Shown here: positions 9,572 through 16,552 of the stretch, one piece after another
Position numbering within the stretch: position 1 is the stretch's first letter
Layout: the number at the start of each line of letters is the position of its first letter
Source of the DNA: Knoellia koreensis
GTDB taxonomy: Bacteria; Actinomycetota; Actinomycetes; Actinomycetales; Dermatophilaceae
Assembly (NCBI RefSeq): GCF_013041615.1
Contig: NZ_JABEPQ010000005.1
Coordinates: forward strand, 231,924-295,923
Direction of reading: 5' to 3'
Length of the DNA: 64,000 nt
Notes under the pieces: generated by a model
Databases searched by the model: none
The model's input: the letters and a program-made list of their open reading frames with translations, nothing else
Told to the model about the DNA's origin: nothing
Translations under genes and position numbers: made by a program

Positions 9572-9766
9572 TCAGCCGCGGTTGCGCTGGCGGCCGCGGC
9601 CCTCCTCGGCCTCACCGGTGAACCCGCGGCCGAACGCCCACCAGAAACCGCTGACGATCGCCACGACCACCAGGACCGCGACCGGCAGGTCGGCCATCCC
9701 GACCAGCACACCGCAGATCGCGACCAGCATGGTCAGCGTCCACGCGACCTTCAGGTAGTTCGACAT
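9572..9766 (-). CDS. Small two-helix membrane protein
   Basis: 64-residue protein with two predicted membrane helices (about 6-24 and 27-44: TLTMLVAICGVLVGMADLPV and VLVVVAIVSGFWWAFG) and a charged C-terminal tail (EAEEGRGRQRNRG). The start is set at ATG 9766 because GGGGA lies just upstream. The longer reading frame to 9886 is Arg/Pro-rich and unlikely to be translated. No family recognised. Confidence 0.6.
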   Translation of the reverse strand: MSNYLKVAWTLTMLVAICGVLVGMADLPVAVLVVVAIVSGFWWAFGRGFTGEAEEGRGRQRNRG

Positions 9767-9867
9767 TCCCCGTCCCCTTCGTCCGCGGCCACCCGGCGTG
9801 GCCCGTGTCTCAACCCTCGCACGGGTGCGCGCGGCGACGGGTCCACCGACCGGTTGACCCGAGTCCT

Positions 9868-9903
9868 GTGGGTGACGGTGCGCCATGGAGCAGCGTCACC
9901 CAC
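9868..9903. terminator. Hairpin downstream of the PhoX-like gene
   Basis: GTGGGTGACG (9868-9877) pairs exactly with CGTCACCCAC (9894-9903) around a 16-base loop. It sits 12 bases beyond the stop of the leftward PhoX-like gene and probably terminates it. Its loop contains GCGCCATGG. It is unrelated to the repeated palindrome families elsewhere in the window. Confidence 0.65.
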
Positions 9904-9915
9904 ACGACTGCGAGG

Positions 9916-11382
9916 TCAGACGCCCATCCGCTCCCACTTGCCCCAGATGGCGAAGGTGAGGCCGGCACTGGCCTGGATGTTGACGAACAACGTCGACCCG
10001 TCCGGGCTGAACGTCGACCCGGCGAACTCGTCGTCGTAGCGCGGCTGCCCGGTACGTGAGCTCTGGACTCGGTTGAGCGCGATGTCCCAGAGCTGGCCGC
10101 CGCGGTTCAGGCCACGCACGTAGTTGTCCTGGTTGTTGTCCTCACAGACGACGAGGGTGCCGCGCCTGCTGACGGTGATGTTGTCGGGGAAGTCGAACGT
10201 CTGCTTGCCCGGCGACTCATAGACCAGCCGCAGCTTCTCGCTGCGCGTGTCGTAGGCCCACACCTGTCCGAACCCGCGGCCGTAGCCGGCGGAGCTGTCC
10301 GGCCCGGTCATCGCAGGGCCGCCACCCTGGGTGGAGGTGAAGTAGACGACGCCGTTCTTGTAGACCTGCCCCTCGAGCCGCGAGAAGCCGGCCGCACCCT
10401 TGGCCCGGCCCTGGTCGCCCACGTGGACGATCGCCGTGTCGTTGGGTGTCGGCGCAGTCTGACCGGGGGTGTACGGGTACGTCGGGTCCGGGTCGTCGAT
10501 GTCGACCCACTCCACGGCATACGTCGCGCCCTTGGGCTGGTGCGCCTCGAGGTGCGCGTTGGGCTGGCCCTTGACCGCGAGCATCTGGAGCCGACCGTCG
10601 TTGGCGAGGTGACCGGACTCCATCGGGTTGGTCGAGGGCGTGTAGCGGTAGAAGCCCGACGGGAACGCGAAGTTGTCCTCGGTGAGGTAGAGACGTCCCT
10701 CGCGCGGGTCGAACGACACCGCCTCGTGGGCGAACCGCCCGGCGCGCGTGAGCGGCTCACCGCTGGCGCGGCCGTCGACGGGCACCTCGAAGACGTAGCC
10801 GTGCGGCTTGGTGAGCGGCACGTTGGACGCGCCGGTGAAGTCCGGCCCGACGTCCGGGCCGTTCACCGTCTCCTCGCACGTCACCCATGCGCCCCAAGGC
10901 ATCTGGCCGCCGGAGCAGTTCATCATCGTGCCGTTGATGGCGGTGTATGCCGCGTGGACCTCACCGCGGTTCGTCACGTCGACGTGGGTGCAGCCACCGC
11001 GAGCCATCGGGTCGTAGGTGTGGTCCCCGACGGGCCCAAAGGCGGGGCCGGGGTTGTTGACCTCGTGGTTGCGGATGAGGGTGACGAGCCCACCCGGCCC
11101 GGCGAAGGCACCCATGCCGTCGTGCCGGCCCGGCAGCAGAGTCCCGTCGTCGAGCGTGACCGGCTGCTCGGTGTCGTGGAACGAGCGGTAGGAGAAGCCC
11201 TCCGGCAGGTGCAGACGCACCTTGCCGTCGCGCTGGTCCGGGATGGGCCGGAGCCCGCGGAACGGTGCACCTCCGATCGCGGCTGCCGGCCCTGCGACGA
11301 GACCTGCGAATGGCCCGCCCAGCGCCACCGCTCCGGCGGCTGCGGCACCGCCCTTGAGAATGGTCCTGCGTTCGATCGCCAC
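9916..11382 (-). CDS. TAT-exported PhoX-family (DUF839) phosphatase-like protein
   Basis: 488-residue secreted enzyme. The GTG at 11382 is chosen because AAGGGAG lies 7 bases upstream and because it puts the twin-arginine motif ERRTILKGG at residue 4, followed by an Ala/Gly-rich hydrophobic stretch. The mature part has PhoX/DUF839 beta-propeller motifs: RNHEVNNPG, GGCTHVDV, WGAWVTCEETVNGPD, GRFAHEAVSFDPREGRLYLTEDN and VCEDNNQDN. The Glu residues in these segments are the candidate metal ligands of the calcium/iron phosphatase PhoX. Likely role is release of phosphate outside the membrane. No pho-type operator was recognised upstream. It is divergent from mobA. Confidence 0.88.
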   Translation of the reverse strand: MAIERRTILKGGAAAAGAVALGGPFAGLVAGPAAAIGGAPFRGLRPIPDQRDGKVRLHLPEGFSYRSFHDTEQPVTLDDGTLLPGRHDGMGAFAGPGGLVTLIRNHEVNNPGPAFGPVGDHTYDPMARGGCTHVDVTNRGEVHAAYTAINGTMMNCSGGQMPWGAWVTCEETVNGPDVGPDFTGASNVPLTKPHGYVFEVPVDGRASGEPLTRAGRFAHEAVSFDPREGRLYLTEDNFAFPSGFYRYTPSTNPMESGHLANDGRLQMLAVKGQPNAHLEAHQPKGATYAVEWVDIDDPDPTYPYTPGQTAPTPNDTAIVHVGDQGRAKGAAGFSRLEGQVYKNGVVYFTSTQGGGPAMTGPDSSAGYGRGFGQVWAYDTRSEKLRLVYESPGKQTFDFPDNITVSRRGTLVVCEDNNQDNYVRGLNRGGQLWDIALNRVQSSRTGQPRYDDEFAGSTFSPDGSTLFVNIQASAGLTFAIWGKWERMGV

Positions 11383-11468
11383 GTGAATCTCCCTTCGATC
11401 GGCGAATCTCGACACGCTATGCCTTGGCTCCCGGCGACGGAAGAGCTGCGAGGACGCAGAATGGGCCC

Positions 11469-12089
11469 GTGACCAGCGACGATGCGCCCGACTCCGCGCG
11501 CGTGCCCACGACCCCGGAGGCGGCTCCGGTGGTGACTGCGGTCGTGCTCTGCGGTGGCGAGGGGCGCCGGTTCGGGTCGGACAAGACCCGCGCGGTGGTG
11601 GCGGGCCGCACCCTGCTCGACCGCGCCCTCGACGGCCTGCCGGCGCACTGGCCGGTGCGCTGTGTCGGCGCGCCCCGACCGACCGCACGACCCGTCGACT
11701 GGGACCGCGAGGACCCGCCCGGTGGCGGCCCCGCGGCTGCCATCGCCGCCGCCCTCCCCCGGGTCTCGACACCCCTGGTTGTCGTGGCCGGCGGCGACAT
11801 GCCCTTCGCCGGATCCGTTGTGCCACAACTGGTCTCGCGGCTGACCGACGACTCGGCGGAGGTCGACGCCGTCGTCGCGCGCGACGGTGACGGGCGTCTG
11901 CAACCCTTGCTCGCGGCATCCCGGCGCGATGCCCTGGCGACCGCGCTGGGAGGCGACGCACGGGGTATGCCGCTCATGCGCGTGCTAGACCGGCTGCGCC
12001 TCGACGTCGTCCCCGTCGCGGCCCCCGGCAGCCTCGACGTCGACACCCCGGGCGACCTCGACCGGGTGCGCCATAGGCTCGAGTCATGA
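11469..12089 (+). CDS. mobA: Molybdenum cofactor guanylyltransferase MobA-like
   Basis: 206-residue nucleotidyltransferase. The signature LCGGEGRRFGSDK (about 24-36) matches the LxGGxSxRMGxDK loop of MobA, and GGDMPFA supplies the metal-binding Asp. The expected role is transfer of GMP to molybdopterin. The GTG at 11469 is preferred because the frame upstream has no ribosome site. It overlaps the following oxidoreductase by ATGA. The Arg/Arg/Phe variation at the RMG position leaves the general NTP_transf_3 family as the alternative. Confidence 0.82.
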   Translation: MTSDDAPDSARVPTTPEAAPVVTAVVLCGGEGRRFGSDKTRAVVAGRTLLDRALDGLPAHWPVRCVGAPRPTARPVDWDREDPPGGGPAAAIAAALPRVSTPLVVVAGGDMPFAGSVVPQLVSRLTDDSAEVDAVVARDGDGRLQPLLAASRRDALATALGGDARGMPLMRVLDRLRLDVVPVAAPGSLDVDTPGDLDRVRHRLES

Positions 12090-13063
12090 AGGCCATCACG
12101 ATCCGCGAACCCGGCGACGCCGACGCCCTCACCCTCGCCGACGTCGACGAGCCCCAGCCTGCACCCGGTGAGGTGCGCATCAAGGTCGCCGCAGCGGGCG
12201 TCAACCGCGCAGACATCATGCAGCGCAAGGGTTTCTACGACCCGCCGCCCGGGTCGTCGCCCTACCCGGGGCTCGAGGTGAGCGGCACGATCGACGCGCT
12301 CGGCGCCGGGGTCGAGGGCTGGTCGGTGGGCGACGAGGTGTGCGCGCTGCTGGTCGGGGGCGGTTACGCGGAGTACGTGACGGTGCCGGCCGGGCAGGTG
12401 CTGCCGGTGCCAGCGGGGGTTTCGCTCGTGGAGGCGGCGGCCCTGCCCGAGGTCGTGTCGACGGTGTGGTCGAACGTGTTCATGACGGCGAATCTCCTTC
12501 CGGGACAGACGATCCTCATCCATGGCGGGTCGTCCGGCATCGGCACGATGGCGATCCAGCTGGCCCGTGAGGTGGGGGCCCGGGTGGCGGTGACAGCGGG
12601 GTCCGCCGAGAAGCTGGAGCGGTGCCGCGAGCTCGGCGCCGAGATCCTCATCAACTACAAGGAGCAGGACTTCGTCGAGGTCATGAAGGAAGCCACGGAT
12701 GGGGCCGGCGCCGACGTGGTGCTCGACAACATGGGCGCGAAGTACCTCGCGCGCAACGTCGACGTCCTCGCCACGAGCGGCCGGCTCGTCGTCATCGGCC
12801 TCCAGGGCGGCACCAAGGCCGAGCTCGACCTGGGGATCCTGCTGCGCAAGCGCGCGGCCGTCATCGCGACGTCGCTGCGGGCCCGCCCCAAGGCAGAGAA
12901 GGCGACGATCGTGACCGCGGTGCGCGAGCACGTCTGGCCGCTGGTCGAGTCGGGCCGGGTCAAGCCCGTCGTCGACCGCACCTTCCCGCTCGTCGACGCC
13001 GCCGACGCCCACCGCGCGATGGAGGCCAGCGGCCACGTCGGGAAGCTCCTGCTCCTCCCCTGA
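12086..13063 (+). CDS. Zinc-independent NAD(P)H:quinone oxidoreductase (MDR superfamily)
   Basis: 325-residue medium-chain dehydrogenase/reductase. It has the N-terminal GroES-like half (EPQPAPGEVRIKVAAAGVNRADIMQRKG, then PGLEVSGTIDALG) and the Rossmann half with HGGSSGIGTMAIQLAREVGARVAVTAGSAEK. The zinc-binding Cys/His set is absent, placing it with quinone oxidoreductase/PIG3-type enzymes. The start overlaps the mobA stop. It reduces quinones or alpha,beta-unsaturated carbonyls in the cytoplasm; the physiological substrate is unknown. Confidence 0.92.
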   Translation: MKAITIREPGDADALTLADVDEPQPAPGEVRIKVAAAGVNRADIMQRKGFYDPPPGSSPYPGLEVSGTIDALGAGVEGWSVGDEVCALLVGGGYAEYVTVPAGQVLPVPAGVSLVEAAALPEVVSTVWSNVFMTANLLPGQTILIHGGSSGIGTMAIQLAREVGARVAVTAGSAEKLERCRELGAEILINYKEQDFVEVMKEATDGAGADVVLDNMGAKYLARNVDVLATSGRLVVIGLQGGTKAELDLGILLRKRAAVIATSLRARPKAEKATIVTAVREHVWPLVESGRVKPVVDRTFPLVDAADAHRAMEASGHVGKLLLLP

Positions 13064-13068
13064 CGCCA

Positions 13069-13131
13069 CAGCTTTTCCGCGTCAAGCGGGAACGTGAGGT
13101 TCGCTCGGGCTACTGACGCGAGCGAACCTCA
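13069..13131. repeat. Palindromic element family B, copy 1
   Basis: Starts with CAGCTTTTCCGCGTC and GCGGGAA, shared with copy 2 at 14508-14598. It then forms a perfect 13-bp stem TGAGGTTCGCTCG (13095-13107) / CGAGCGAACCTCA (13119-13131). It begins just after the quinone oxidoreductase stop at 13063. The gap to the next gene (to 13293) otherwise holds one GTATGCCG motif at 13157 and the MFS ribosome site. Confidence 0.75.
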
Positions 13132-13293
13132 CACTTCCCGAGCGAACCCGACCGACCGGCATACCGCAGGTTTGGGAGAGCTCCTCGTCAGCGCCTAGAC
13201 TGGAGGCAGCAAAGGGTTCCCTGTGCGCCTTGGAGGCGGGTGCGGCGCACGCCAGTTTCGGCGTACCCCCGCCCCGCACAGGACGAGCAACCC

Positions 13294-14556
13294 GTGTCAC
13301 CCGTCACCGCCTACCGCAGGCTCTTTCGCCTCGCCGGTCCCTTCTACGTCGTCACCGCGTTCCTCGGCCGGCTGCCGCTGGCGATGAGCCAGATGGGCGC
13401 CATGCTGCTGGTCGCCTCGACCACCGGTTCGTATGCCGCGGGCGGCCTCGCCGCTGGGTCGCTGGCCGTCGCGAACGCCCTCAGCTCGCCCGTGGGCGGC
13501 TCGCTGGCCGACCGTTACGGACAGCGTCCGGTAGTGCTCGTGCAGTCGGTCGTCGGTGGTCTCGGACTCTTGGCCATCGTGGCGCTTGCGTCGGCCGACG
13601 CACCCAGCCGGGCGCTCGTCGCTGCGGCCGCCGTCACGGGGCTGTTTCTCCCCCAGATCGGTCCGCTGGCCCGGGTGCGCTGGCGACCGATCACCGCCGG
13701 CACCGGCGAGCGGCGCGACCAGCTCGTGGCGACCGCGTTCTCCTACGAGGGCGCGGCCGACGAGGCGACCTTCGTGCTCGGCCCGATGCTGCTCGGCCTG
13801 CTCATCGCGGTCGCCGCGCCCGGCGCCGGCTTGGTCCTCGCGGCGGTGCTGCTGCTCGTCTTCGGCTGCGCGTTCGCTCTCCACCCCACCGCGCGGCTCA
13901 CTCACGCGGCCCGTCCGGACGGTGCGCCGCGCGGCCGGCTGCTGACTCCCGCGCTCGTCGTGCTCATGGGAGCGCAGCTGCTCATCGGCTCGCTGTTCGG
14001 TTCGGTGCAGACCGGCACGTCGGTGCTCTCGATCGCGAGCGGCCACACCGGCGCGGCTGGTCTGATCCACGGGCTGCTCGGCGTGGGGAGCGTCGTGGCC
14101 GGGCTGTCGCTGGCCGCCGTCCCCGAGCGGGTCGGGCTGCCGACGCGGATGCTCGCGAGCGCTGGCGCCCTGGCCGTGCTGACCCTGCCGCTGCTGCTCG
14201 TCGGATCCCTCGGCGCACTCGTCGCGGCGGTGCTCGTGCTCGGCTTCGCGGTGGCGCCCTACATGATCACCAACTTCACGATGGGCGAGCGCGCGGTGCC
14301 GGCCACCCGGGTCGGCGCCGCGATGACGCTGCTCGCCGCCGCGACGGGCCTCGGGTATGCCGTGGGGTCCGCTCTCGCGGGCCGACTCGCCGACACGCAC
14401 GGTCACCACGGGGCGTTCGTCGTCACGGTCGCCTCGGCCGCCGCGACGCTCGGGCTGGCCCTGGGCGCCGGACCACTGCTGCGCCGGACCACCCCCACCC
14501 CAGACCTCAGCTTTTCCGCGTCACGCGGGAACCTTCAGCATCACTCGGTCCAGTAG
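13294..14556 (+). CDS. MFS transporter
   Basis: 420-residue major facilitator with about 12 membrane segments. The conserved loop 2-3 motif is GGSLADRYGQRPVVLVQSV (about residues 67-85). The GTG at 13294 is chosen because AGGACGAG lies about 7 bases upstream; a GTG at 13240 is also in frame but its GGAGG is too close. The last residues (about LSFSASRGNLQHHSVQ) are encoded by palindromic element B2, so the native C-terminus has probably been replaced or extended by the repeat. Substrate unknown; drug or sugar efflux is possible. Confidence 0.88.
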   Translation: MSPVTAYRRLFRLAGPFYVVTAFLGRLPLAMSQMGAMLLVASTTGSYAAGGLAAGSLAVANALSSPVGGSLADRYGQRPVVLVQSVVGGLGLLAIVALASADAPSRALVAAAAVTGLFLPQIGPLARVRWRPITAGTGERRDQLVATAFSYEGAADEATFVLGPMLLGLLIAVAAPGAGLVLAAVLLLVFGCAFALHPTARLTHAARPDGAPRGRLLTPALVVLMGAQLLIGSLFGSVQTGTSVLSIASGHTGAAGLIHGLLGVGSVVAGLSLAAVPERVGLPTRMLASAGALAVLTLPLLLVGSLGALVAAVLVLGFAVAPYMITNFTMGERAVPATRVGAAMTLLAAATGLGYAVGSALAGRLADTHGHHGAFVVTVASAAATLGLALGAGPLLRRTTPTPDLSFSASRGNLQHHSVQ

Positions 14557-14598
14557 AGCGAGCGAAGTGCTGCTTTCCCGCATGACGCGGAAAAGCTG
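14508..14598. repeat. Palindromic element family B, copy 2
   Basis: A roughly 40-bp imperfect dyad: 14508-14547 starts CAGCTTTTCCGCGTCACGCG and pairs with 14559-14598. The MFS stop codon lies in its loop. The left arm shares CAGCTTTTCCGCGTCA-GCGGGAA with copy 1 at 13069, 1.4 kb away on the other side of the same MFS gene, so the two copies flank one gene. Confidence 0.8.
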
Positions 14599-14622
14599 CG
14601 GCGGGTCTGGGACGCTGACGCC

Positions 14623-14985
14623 ATGCGCATCCTCGCGACCGTGCTGGTCGCCCTCGTCGCCCTGATCCACGTCTACATCGTCGTGCTCGAGATGGTGCTG
14701 TGGACCACCCCGCGGGGACGCGCGGCCTTCGGGCTGACCCCGGAGTTCGCCGAGCAGACCAAGGCACTCGCCGCGAACCAGGGGCTCTACAACGGGTTCC
14801 TCGCGGCCGGGCTGGTCTGGGGGCTGGTCGGCCCGGAGCACCTGAGGTTCGGGTTCCAGGTGTTCTTCTGCCTGTGCGTCGTCGTCGCCGGGCTCTACGG
14901 TGCGGCGACGGCGAGCCGTCGGATCCTGCTGGTGCAGGCCCTGCCCGGTGCGCTCGCCCTGGCCGCCGTCCTCCTCGCCCACTGA
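14623..14985 (+). CDS. DUF1304 membrane protein
   Basis: 120-residue protein with four predicted helices. The sequence LIHVYIVVLEMVLWTTPRG near the N-terminus and LAANQGLYNGFLAAGL in the middle are the DUF1304 signature. It starts 24 bases after palindrome B2 and ends 14 bases before palindrome C1, so it is framed by two repeats. Function unknown. Confidence 0.85.
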   Translation: MRILATVLVALVALIHVYIVVLEMVLWTTPRGRAAFGLTPEFAEQTKALAANQGLYNGFLAAGLVWGLVGPEHLRFGFQVFFCLCVVVAGLYGAATASRRILLVQALPGALALAAVLLAH

Positions 14986-14998
14986 GGTCCCCGACTCG

Positions 14999-15046
14999 TT
15001 GCGTCTGCGTGAACGGTTGCCATGGCAACCGTTCACGCAGACGCAA
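14999..15046. repeat. 48-bp perfect palindrome, family C copy 1
   Basis: TTGCGTCTGCGTGAACGGTT followed by GCCATGGC and the exact reverse complement, giving a 48-bp palindrome with no loop, centred on CCATGG. A near-identical 48-bp copy lies at 54854-54901, 40 kb away. It stands 14 bases after the DUF1304 stop. Confidence 0.9.
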
Positions 15047-15063
15047 GCAAGCCACCCGGGTGG

Positions 15064-15123
15064 TTGACTCGCCCCTGTATACCCGGTATATCTGTGCTCA
15101 CCCGGAGTGTGATACCGGGTATA
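15064..15123 (+). promoter_or_regulatory. Promoter and dyad operator of the padR-ABC operon
   Basis: A sigma-70-like promoter is visible: TTGACT (15064-15069), 17-bp spacer, TATATC (15087-15092). Two oppositely oriented copies of one operator, TATACCCGGTATA (15078-15090) and ATACCGGGTATA (15112-15123), overlap the -10 and the probable transcription start. PadR proteins usually bind such ATAC-GTAT dyads, so autorepression of the operon is the likely arrangement. Confidence 0.75.
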
Positions 15124-15171
15124 GGGGACACCGCACAGGGAGCAATCGCACCCAGGGGATGAGGGGGCCGG

Positions 15172-15825
15172 ATGTCGGTCAAGCAGGGACTGCTGGCGCT
15201 GCTGGCGACGCGACCGATGTACGGCGCTCAGCTGCGGGCCGAGTTCGAGGCCCGCACCGGCGGCACCTGGCCGCTCAACGTCGGGCAGGTCTACACGACC
15301 CTCGGCCGACTCGAGCGCGACGGGTTGGTCGAGGGAATCGGGGCGGACGAAGAGGGGCGGATCAGCTACCGGCTGACCGACACCGGGCGGCGCGAGGTCG
15401 CCGCCTGGTGGACCTCGCCGGTCGACCGCGAGACGACGCCGCGCGACGAGCTGGTCATCAAGCTCGCGCTCGCGGTGACCGTCGACGGGGTCGACGTGCC
15501 GACGGTCGTGCAGACCCAGCGCACCGCGACGATGCGCCACCTGCGCGACCTCACCCGGCTCAAGCAACAGGCCATGAACGCCAGCGACGACGCCACGCCG
15601 GAGGCCGCCAACCCCGGCGTGAAGCGCGACGACCAGGGCCGCATCGACCTCGCCTGGCTCCTCGTCCTGGAGAACCTCATCTTCGCCGGTGAGGCCGAGG
15701 TCCGCTGGCTCGACCACGTCGAGTCGACGCTGGTGCGCGAAGCGGTCCGGGGGCCGGGCGCACGACGCACGCCCGCGGCATACGAGAACGACACCGATCG
15801 CACGACGGAGGGGGCACGGTCATGA
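15172..15825 (+). CDS. PadR-family transcriptional regulator
   Basis: 217-residue regulator of the larger PadR subgroup. The N-terminal winged HTH runs from VKQGLLALLATRPMYGAQLRAEFE to LNVGQVYTTLGRLERDGLVE (about 2-50), followed by the antiparallel wing and a C-terminal all-helical dimerisation domain of about 110 residues. It is the first gene of an operon with an ABC exporter (ATG overlap with the ATPase gene), the standard layout for PadR control of drug or peptide efflux. The operator is described at 15064-15123. Confidence 0.92.
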   Translation: MSVKQGLLALLATRPMYGAQLRAEFEARTGGTWPLNVGQVYTTLGRLERDGLVEGIGADEEGRISYRLTDTGRREVAAWWTSPVDRETTPRDELVIKLALAVTVDGVDVPTVVQTQRTATMRHLRDLTRLKQQAMNASDDATPEAANPGVKRDDQGRIDLAWLLVLENLIFAGEAEVRWLDHVESTLVREAVRGPGARRTPAAYENDTDRTTEGARS

Positions 15826-16541
15826 GCGAGACGATCCTGCGACTGGAGGACGTCACCCGCATCCACGGCACCGGCGAGGCACAGGTGACCGCGCTCGCCG
15901 GCGTCAGCCTCGAGGTCGCGGCCGGCGAGCTGGTCGCGGTCATGGGGCCGAGCGGGTCGGGCAAGTCGACGCTGCTCAACCTCGCGGGCGGTCTCGACGC
16001 CCCCACGACCGGCACCGTCGTCATCGAGGGGCAGGCGCTCGGGCAGCTCGGCAAGGACGGGCTGGCGCGGCTGCGTCGCCGCCGGGTCGGGTTCGTGTTC
16101 CAGGACTTCAACCTCATCCCGTCACTCACCGCCGCCGAGAACGTCGCCCTCCCGCTCGAGCTCGACGGCCAGCGGGTCGGCAAGGCGCGGCGACGGGCGG
16201 TCGACGCGCTGAACACCGTCGGCGTCGGCGAGCTCGCCGACCGCTACCCCGACAAGATGTCCGGCGGCCAGCAGCAGCGCGTCGCCATCGCGCGCGCCCT
16301 CGTGGGCGACCGCCGCCTGGTGCTCGCGGACGAACCCACGGGCGCCCTCGACTCGCACACCGGCGAGGGTGTGCTGCGCGTCCTGCGCGAACGCTGTGAC
16401 GCCGGCGCCGCCGGTCTCCTCGTCACACACGAGGCACGGCACGCGGCCTGGGCCGACCGGGTCGTGTTCCTGCGCGACGGGGTCGTCGTCGACTCGACCG
16501 GCGGCGACGTGGCCGAGTCGCTCCTCGAACCGACGGCCTGA
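15822..16541 (+). CDS. ABC transporter ATP-binding protein (MacB/LolD type)
   Basis: 239-residue ATPase. Walker A GPSGSGKST (about 44-52), Q-loop VFQDFNL, signature MSGGQQQRVAIARAL and Walker B RLVLADEPTGALD are complete. The closing GLLVTHEARHAAWADRVVFLRDG contains the switch His. The family energises FtsX-type permeases that expel antimicrobial peptides, lipids or lipoproteins. It is translationally coupled to padR and followed 11 bases later by its permease. Confidence 0.95.
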   Translation: MSETILRLEDVTRIHGTGEAQVTALAGVSLEVAAGELVAVMGPSGSGKSTLLNLAGGLDAPTTGTVVIEGQALGQLGKDGLARLRRRRVGFVFQDFNLIPSLTAAENVALPLELDGQRVGKARRRAVDALNTVGVGELADRYPDKMSGGQQQRVAIARALVGDRRLVLADEPTGALDSHTGEGVLRVLRERCDAGAAGLLVTHEARHAAWADRVVFLRDGVVVDSTGGDVAESLLEPTA

Positions 16542-16552
16542 GGCGCACGACC

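Noticed and set aside
12622..13116. Plus-strand frame overlapping the end of the quinone oxidoreductase and reaching into palindrome B1
   Set aside because: Arg/Pro/Gly-rich shadow frame; the oxidoreductase frame has full family homology over the same bases.
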